From CAYUNA01 sp047629355 (GTDB taxonomy: Bacteria; Bacteroidota; Bacteroidia; Chitinophagales; Saprospiraceae), in assembly GCA_047629355.1 (NCBI GenBank), contig JBLHWU010000111.1, positions 1 to 21,136 on the forward strand: DNA of 21,136 nucleotides, read 5' to 3'. Positions 17,274-21,136 of the stretch are shown here, piece by piece (position 1 is the first letter of the stretch; each line of letters begins with the position of its first letter). Both the position numbers and the translations under genes were made by a program. The notes under the pieces are model-generated. The model had not been told where the DNA came from. It saw only the letters and a list, made by a program, of their open reading frames with translations, and ran no database searches.

Positions 17274-17497
17274 ACAATTAGTGAAATTTAAAAATGATAA
17301 AACGCTATATAACTTGTTAACGAGAATTAGCAATACCATAATCTGGTTATAGCTGTTTCTGCTAAATTTAATGTTCTTTCAAGTAATATTGAATAAAACA
17401 AGAACCGTCATTTATAACAATTCATTGACAACTTTAAAACGTTACAAATAGGTTGATTCTGAGAGAAGAAAGGATGTATAAGCTGAAATATGATATA

Positions 17498-17505
17498 CAA
17501 ATGTA
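17498..17505 (-). promoter_or_regulatory. Candidate -7 box (TACATTTG) for the glucan locus
   Basis: On the minus strand the octamer TACATTTG fits the Bacteroidota -7 consensus TAnnTTTG. It lies about 225 bp upstream of the susC ATG, in the gene-free stretch 17274-17765. The -33 position holds a T-run rather than a clean TTTG, so support is modest. No better match was found in this stretch or in the other upstream regions checked. Confidence 0.35.
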
Positions 17506-17679
17506 GGAAAAATTCTTGAATATAAAAAAAAGAAATAAGCGTGTTTGTAATAGGAGAGGCGTATTCTTATTTGGGTTTTGTCGAGTAAGTGACATTTATG
17601 ACGGGAAGAATAGAAAAGTAGCGTACTTTTCCTACGATTTTTTGCTAAAAAGACAAGCGTTAGGAACGCGAAATAAATG

Positions 17680-17712
17680 GTTGTTGGAGCCTTTTGAAAA
17701 AGCTCCAACAAC
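17680..17712. repeat. Hairpin, 11-bp perfect stem
   Basis: GTTGTTGGAGC at 17680-17690 is perfectly inverted at 17702-17712 (GCTCCAACAAC); inner TTTT/AAAA pairing after one mismatch almost closes the loop. It sits alone between susC and the DUF4097-like gene. It could be the end of an mRNA or part of a degenerate repeat. The rest of 17274-17765 shows no convincing gene. Confidence 0.55.
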
Positions 17713-17765
17713 TATTTTCGAAAGAAAAAATAATTTTTATTTTAAAAAATGGTAAAATAATAAGC

Positions 17766-17914
17766 CCACCAACTAACAACGTTTATTTTGTTCTTTTTCT
17801 CCACTTTGGTCGAAATGACAAAAGATGTTTACTTTTTAAATAAGAATTATCTCTATATAATGACTGTTTCAAAAGTGGAAAATAAGGACAAAATAAATAC
17901 TTGGTAGTTGGCGG
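17766..17914. repeat. Long imperfect palindrome directly after the DUF4097-like gene
   Basis: The left half reads CCACCAACTA, TTTATTTTGT, CTTTTTCTCCACTTT; the complement of the right half reads CCGCCAACTA, TTTATTTTGTCCTTATTTT, CCACTTT. The halves are inverse copies over ~45 bp each around an AT-rich centre. It ends 2 bp from the stop codon of the upstream gene, so the 3' end of that mRNA would be a long stem. Confidence 0.65.
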
Positions 17915-17916
17915 AG

Positions 17917-19230
17917 TTATTTTTTTACCGTTGCTAAGTATACCGTATTATCAAACCCCAAAACTTCAATTGTCCCACTCTCCTCCGTCGCTCCTTTCGT
18001 CTTCCCAATAATCTCTTGTCGGGAAGAATCCTTCTCTTTCCAGACCTGCGTTTCAAAGCTATCTTCATTAAAATACACTTTGCCATAAGTCATATCCACA
18101 TTCAAATGAAAAAGTGAGCCTGCGACAATATCGACATCCATATCAGTGTATTTTCCATCAATTTTTAGCGTTTTAAAACTGCTGCCAAGACTTGAAATTT
18201 CCAGTTTATCATCAAAACTTGGGGCAATTATTGCAGACTCTGTTACTGTTTTAAAAATAAATTCTGAATACTTAGAATCTGCACTAAACGTCCCAACTTG
18301 CACAGCTTTTACGTTGTCATCGAAGGAGGTTTCAAACTCAATCGCGCCAGCATTTTCAAAAACGAACTCGGAATATTTGCTTTTGATTTCAATAGATTCT
18401 GCATTACCCGCTTTGAATTCTGCATCGTGAAAATCCAATTTTGCTGTTTTAAAATTACCCATCTGAAATTGGGAATATTTATCTTCTAAAATAACGGTCG
18501 TCAAATTACCCATTTCAAATTCATCATCGTAAGTCTCTCCCCGTAATTCCGTCAAATCCCCTATTTTAAACGAAGAATATTTACTTTCGATTTGAATTTT
18601 TCCAGCATTGCCCATAACCATATCGCAATCATAAATTTCCATAGTCGCATCCGCGATGTTTTTCAAAAAACCTTTACTATACTTCATTTCTAAAGCCAAA
18701 TTCCCCATAAAATCAACCATTTGAAGTTTCCCGCTATGCAGTTCGATACTCAAATCTGCCGCGATGTCATCATGGATTTTTATTTCATCATACTTATTTT
18801 TCAAATGCAATTTATCCAGTTTTCCAACATAAATAATCATGTCAATCTTAACCTCTCGAATACCTGAAATTTTCGTTCCATCGTTGAATTTAATCTTTGT
18901 TTTACCATTAATCGTCGTCCAATTTTGAATATTAAAACTGGAGGAAACTTCCAATTTCCCATCAAAAGTATCTTCCTTCAATTCAAATCGTTCAAGCATC
19001 ATCGCCGCTGATTCTTCCTCTTTTGCTTGGATAAAAAGGGTCGCTTCATACCGCGTCTTTCCATCCGTCGATTTGCGCACTTCCAAGGGTCCACGTCGAT
19101 GGTTAATCACTAAATGTGACAGGTCAGAAAATTCGCCAGAAAAGGTTTTTTTCTTTTCAACTTGCGCCTGCAGAAAACTTGCACTGGATAGCAAAATAGC
19201 TATCGCAAAAAATTTATAAATGCTTTTCAT
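17917..19230 (-). CDS. Secreted beta-repeat protein, DUF4097/adhesin-like
   Basis: A 437-residue protein of unknown function. Residues 1-23 form a signal peptide (MKSIYKFFAIAILL ... LQAQ). The remainder is strand-rich with a regular motif: a K-Y-[STD] triplet recurs at 146, 183, 217, 251, 285, 320 and 360, mostly 34-35 residues apart, with acidic 'DDEF/DAEF' turns half-way between. This suggests a right-handed beta-helix or stacked beta layout, as proposed for DUF4097/head-GIN-type proteins that often accompany ECF sigma factors in Bacteroidota. There is no C-terminal sorting domain and no transmembrane span, so it is probably periplasmic. Its ATG lies inside the end of the preceding gene (17-bp overlap), implying coupled translation. 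A role as sensor or target of the sigma/anti-sigma pair is inference. Confidence 0.75.
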   Translation of the reverse strand: MKSIYKFFAIAILLSSASFLQAQVEKKKTFSGEFSDLSHLVINHRRGPLEVRKSTDGKTRYEATLFIQAKEEESAAMMLERFELKEDTFDGKLEVSSSFNIQNWTTINGKTKIKFNDGTKISGIREVKIDMIIYVGKLDKLHLKNKYDEIKIHDDIAADLSIELHSGKLQMVDFMGNLALEMKYSKGFLKNIADATMEIYDCDMVMGNAGKIQIESKYSSFKIGDLTELRGETYDDEFEMGNLTTVILEDKYSQFQMGNFKTAKLDFHDAEFKAGNAESIEIKSKYSEFVFENAGAIEFETSFDDNVKAVQVGTFSADSKYSEFIFKTVTESAIIAPSFDDKLEISSLGSSFKTLKIDGKYTDMDVDIVAGSLFHLNVDMTYGKVYFNEDSFETQVWKEKDSSRQEIIGKTKGATEESGTIEVLGFDNTVYLATVKK

Positions 19231-19807
19231 ATTTCTTTTTTTGATAATGATTTTGTTGCTCGATTTCTTTAGATAAACGCTCTAAAATCCGGATTTTTTG
19301 TTCGTAATATTTCGTCAACGTTTGAATTAATTGTTCTTTTTCTTGAAATTCAGGAATGTCCTGCTGGTATTCTAAATTAATTTTTTCCAGCAATTCCAAT
19401 TCTTCAAATATTTCTACAAATAATTGTTTGTCAATTGCTTGTGTATTTATTTCTTGCTCTTTATACGCAATCCTTCGTTTGAAATCCTGCTCCGTTTCCG
19501 CCATTTCTGCGGAAACTGCCGCTAATGGATTTTCAAAATGTGTCATTTTATCACCCCCATTATTTGAGTTTGACCAAAATGCAACTCCAGCGACCAATAG
19601 TACTAAAACCGAAGCTGCCAATCCCATTACCCAAGCACGTAAGACTCGAATTTTTCGTATTTGTACTTTCGATACTACCCGCAGGTTATTCTCTACCAAT
19701 TGCTCCGATTCACCATTAATTTTTGCCCACATTCCAGCGATTGGCACATGCTCCATATCGTCCATTTCGGAACGATTATCCTTGATATATTTTTCGAAAT
19801 TATCCAT
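19214..19807 (-). CDS. Single-pass membrane protein in anti-sigma position
   Basis: A 197-residue protein: a cytoplasmic N-terminus of ~57 residues (MDNFEKYIKDNRSEMDDMEH ... MWAKI), one membrane helix at about 58-79 (LRAWVMGLAASVLVLLVAGV) and an extracytoplasmic part with a long charged, coiled-coil-like segment (about 105-190). The layout and its place just after an ECF sigma gene suggest an anti-sigma factor. However, the zinc-finger HxxxCxxC motif and FecR-type features are absent, so this is inferred from context and topology. It ends with a basic KKKYEKHL tail overlapping the start of the next gene. It is separated from the sigma gene by 261 bp containing two hairpins. Confidence 0.7.
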   Translation of the reverse strand: MDNFEKYIKDNRSEMDDMEHVPIAGMWAKINGESEQLVENNLRVVSKVQIRKIRVLRAWVMGLAASVLVLLVAGVAFWSNSNNGGDKMTHFENPLAAVSAEMAETEQDFKRRIAYKEQEINTQAIDKQLFVEIFEELELLEKINLEYQQDIPEFQEKEQLIQTLTKYYEQKIRILERLSKEIEQQNHYQKKKYEKHL

Positions 19808-19882
19808 TTTTATAAATCTGTTTTTAATGAAAATTATGGATAGTAAATTAATTAGTATTGATTATCAGGAAGTTGTGAGGTA

Positions 19883-19913
19883 AGATTCCTAGACCTTTGA
19901 GGTTTAGGAATCT
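19883..19913. repeat. Hairpin between sigma and anti-sigma-like genes
   Basis: AGATTCCTAgACCT-ttga-GGTtTAGGAATCT forms a 13-14 bp stem (one G-T wobble). On the plus strand it is followed by TTTAATTCTTTTT, but no plus-strand gene ends here. In the minus direction it lies about 75 bp upstream of the anti-sigma-like ATG with no T-run, so it may influence the 5' end of that message rather than terminate it. Confidence 0.45.
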
Positions 19914-20005
19914 TTAATTCTTTTTACTTACAAATCAACGATAAAATTCTACCTGAAATTCGAATTTTCACCTAAATCCTTATTTTTAAAAACAACTCGT
20001 ACCAG

Positions 20006-20063
20006 TTAAGGAATGCGAATTAATTTGGTAAAATTACCGAATTAATTGCTACGCGTTACTTAA
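20006..20063. repeat. 58-bp palindrome directly after the sigma-factor gene
   Basis: The inner stem is AATTAATTTGGTAA / TTACCGAATTAATT (20018-20031 and 20034-20047, one G-T wobble, 2-base loop). It is enclosed by TTAAGGAATGCG and CGCGTTACTTAA, which pair at 10 of 12 positions. It begins 5 bp beyond the sigma-factor stop codon. The outer motif is the half-site that recurs elsewhere in the window. Confidence 0.75.
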
Positions 20064-20068
20064 ATCAC

Positions 20069-20638
20069 CTAACCCAATGCTTCCTGCAACAATCCCCTCG
20101 CCCGTCGATATTGCGTCTTAGAAGTCGATTCCGAAATGCCCAGAATTCCCGCAATTTCTTGATGTTGATACCCTTCCAATAAAAACAGGCAGAACACCAC
20201 TCGACAGCCTTCCGGCAACACTTTTATCGCCCCATGAATCCGTTTCAAATCAGTTGCATCCACCTCTGGCATCGGTACAAACTCTACGCTTAGCTCTGGA
20301 CTATTTTCCAAATCTACCCATCGTATCCGCTGCTCTTTTCTCAAAAAATTCAACGCCGTATTCACCGCAATCTGCTTAATCCATGCCCCCAATGTCGAAT
20401 TTCCTTTAAACGATTCCAAATTTGCAAACACTTTTGAAAACACCTCTTGGGTCACATCTTCTGCATCAGCCGCCTTGCCCACCATCCGCAAAACCGTGTG
20501 ATACATCGCTTTCACATACTTTCGATAGAGTCCATACTGCGCTCGGTTGTCCCCAGCCATGCTGCGCCTGACCAGTTCTCGTTCCGCTGTAGTAGCGACT
20601 ATTTTCAATTTGCGATGATTTGTAGCGATTACTTCCAA
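20069..20638 (-). CDS. ECF-type RNA polymerase sigma factor
   Basis: A sigma-70 family protein of extracytoplasmic-function type, 189 residues as drawn. Region 2 spans about 25-105: AQYGLYRKYVKAMYHTVLRM, DAEDVTQEVFSKVF (58-71, core binding) and GAWIKQIAVNTALNFLRKE (84-102, -10 recognition). Region 4 spans about 140-185: LPEGCRVVFCLFLLEGYQHQEIAGILGISESTSKTQYRRARGLL, the -35 helix-turn-helix. No region 3 and no extra C-terminal domain, as expected. The start is uncertain: there is no ATG before residue 27, so the drawn start is a TTG, and a second TTG at codon 11 would also give a normal ECF N-terminus. An in-frame stop lies six codons above the drawn start. The downstream membrane protein and DUF4097-like protein are its probable partners. 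Confidence 0.93.
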   Translation of the reverse strand: MEVIATNHRKLKIVATTAERELVRRSMAGDNRAQYGLYRKYVKAMYHTVLRMVGKAADAEDVTQEVFSKVFANLESFKGNSTLGAWIKQIAVNTALNFLRKEQRIRWVDLENSPELSVEFVPMPEVDATDLKRIHGAIKVLPEGCRVVFCLFLLEGYQHQEIAGILGISESTSKTQYRRARGLLQEALG

Positions 20639-20664
20639 GGTGTTGATGTTGTGTTAAGGTATTT

Positions 20665-20708
20665 ATGTTTTAAGGTGTTTGTCTTCAAAATTTCAACACC
20701 TAAAACAT
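20665..20708. repeat. Inverted repeat upstream of the sigma-factor gene
   Basis: ATGTTTTAAGGTGTT at 20665-20679 is matched inversely by AACACCTAAAACAT at 20695-20708 with one unpaired base. It lies about 27-70 bp upstream of the drawn start, where the promoter is expected. A dyad of this spacing could be an operator or an mRNA leader hairpin. No clear -7 box was recognised here. Confidence 0.45.
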
Positions 20709-20818
20709 TAGTAAAACGATTCAATGACTTGGACCATTATGCTTGTCCTTTTTCCTGCTAAAAAACTACGGCGCATTATGGACCAACTTATTAAATCATT
20801 TTTACTTAGTAGCTATTC
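20708..20818. repeat. Short copy of the 2576-2896 palindromic element
   Basis: TTAGTAAAACGATTCAATGA, TTGGACCATTATGCTTGTCC on one side and TACGGCGCATTATGGACCAA, CTTATTAAATCATTTTTACT on the other match the two inner arms of the element at 2576-2896 closely. The outer arms (AACTGGACAG part) and the central ~60 bp are missing. It is a palindrome in its own right and abuts the next one. Confidence 0.75.
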
Positions 20819-20971
20819 AAGTTAATAGTGTCGGATAGCATTTGGATGAGTTTTGAATTTGTACAAGGCAAAAAACGCAGACATAGCCTTTGCTATGGCG
20901 AGTATTTTTAACGAAGTACAAATTTAAAAATCGCCAAATCATCCGACAGGATTAACTTGAATAACTACTAA
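20816..20971. repeat. 156-bp palindrome with ATAGC core
   Basis: The arms pair as TTAGTAGCTATTCAAGTTAA / TTAACTTGAATAACTACTAA at the ends, then TGTCGGAT / ATCCGACA, ATTTGG / CCAAAT and AATTTGTAC / GTACAAATT. The centre is CATAGC-cttt-GCTATG near 20882-20897. There is no coding frame. The end is shared with the next small inverted repeat. Confidence 0.75.
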
Positions 20972-21017
20972 GGAACGCGAATTAAATAAAGTTACTTTTT
21001 TGAGCGCGCGTTCCTTA
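20969..21017. repeat. 49-bp inverted repeat carrying the TTAAGGAACGCG half-site
   Basis: TAAGGAACGCG at 20969-20979 is perfectly inverted at 21007-21017 (CGCGTTCCTTA), 27 bp apart. It is related in sequence and layout to the palindrome at 20006-20063. Confidence 0.65.
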
Positions 21018-21136
21018 AGTAAGTGCCCCTAAATAATCGACACTTTTCGACAGGACTATTTTCCGTTTAAAAAACTTAAAAACGCCTTCAATAGAAGGAC
21101 TATTAAAGGATTTTTTAAATTTCTTAAACAAAAAAT
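21014..21136. repeat. Probable partial copy of the TAAGTACC element, cut by the window end
   Basis: TAAGTAAGTGCCCCTAAATA followed by ATCGACAC, CTATTTTCC, TAAAAAAC and CTTCAATAGAAGGACTATTA follow the order of segments in the 10526-10680 element (TAAGTACCCC, AATAATCGA, TATTTTCC, CTTCAATAAAGAGATTATT). Similarity is moderate and gapped, and the right end lies outside the window. No gene is seen in 20639-21136. Confidence 0.4.

Noticed and set aside
17274..17339. The upstream ATG as start of SusC
   Set aside because: It would put 22 extra residues before a standard signal peptide that begins at the second ATG.
17442..17711. Minus-strand 89-codon frame upstream of susC
   Set aside because: The translation is rich in Phe, Tyr and Ser with no domain. 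It lies over the candidate promoter and starts within a hairpin, so it looks like chance reading of AT-rich leader DNA.
17516..17755. Plus-strand 79-codon frame between susC and the DUF4097-like gene
   Set aside because: It overlaps the minus-strand frame at 17442-17711, crosses the 17680-17712 hairpin and has a basic, low-complexity translation. No support for coding.
19356..19883. Plus-strand 175-codon frame opposite the anti-sigma-like gene
   Set aside because: It is a shadow of the minus-strand gene: Ser/Ile/Cys-rich translation without domain, while the minus frame gives a membrane helix and coiled coil and overlaps the next gene as in an operon.

Overview
The window looks like part of a Bacteroidota chromosome, AT-rich between genes. 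The evidence is a SusC/SusD pair, type IX secretion (T9SS) C-terminal sorting domains, lipoproteins with SusE-type modules and an ECF sigma factor module. The general impression is Saprospiria/Cytophagia-like, but nothing here fixes the genus. All twelve confident genes lie on the minus strand, so the reading order is from high to low coordinates. No rRNA, tRNA or CRISPR array was seen.

Regulatory module (about 20.6 to 17.9 kb): an ECF sigma factor, then a single-pass membrane protein in the anti-sigma position, then a secreted repeat protein of DUF4097/adhesin-like type that overlaps it by 17 bp.

Glucan-utilisation locus (17.3 to 5.7 kb): SusC-like TonB-dependent transporter, SusD-like lipoprotein, SusE-like lipoprotein, a five-module SusE/F-like protein with a T9SS tail, and a GH13 alpha-amylase with a T9SS tail. 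The likely scheme is that the T9SS-exported amylase and five-module protein cut and hold alpha-glucan at the surface or outside the cell, SusE and SusD bind the products, and SusC imports them. The most unusual protein is SusD: it is about 190 residues longer than usual because two tandem SusE/F-type modules, resembling those at the C-terminus of the neighbouring SusE, are inserted in it.

Accessory region (5.5 to 2.9 kb): an AraC-family regulator and an NmrA-like NAD(P)-binding protein, bracketed by two same-orientation copies of a small inverted-repeat element. Each copy has its own 6-bp target-site duplication, so they are two separate insertions of a MITE-like element.

Left end: a GMC-family (choline-dehydrogenase-like) flavoprotein, then a gene-poor stretch (about 1.9 to 2.95 kb) full of long palindromes.

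The second striking property is the density of long palindromic elements between genes. Every junction of the glucan locus holds one, and others flank the sigma module and fill both gene-poor ends. Some recur within the window: the MITE pair, the pair at 2576-2896 and 20708-20818, a TAAGTACC-ended family, and a TTAAG[GT]AA[CT][AG]CG half-site found repeatedly just after genes.
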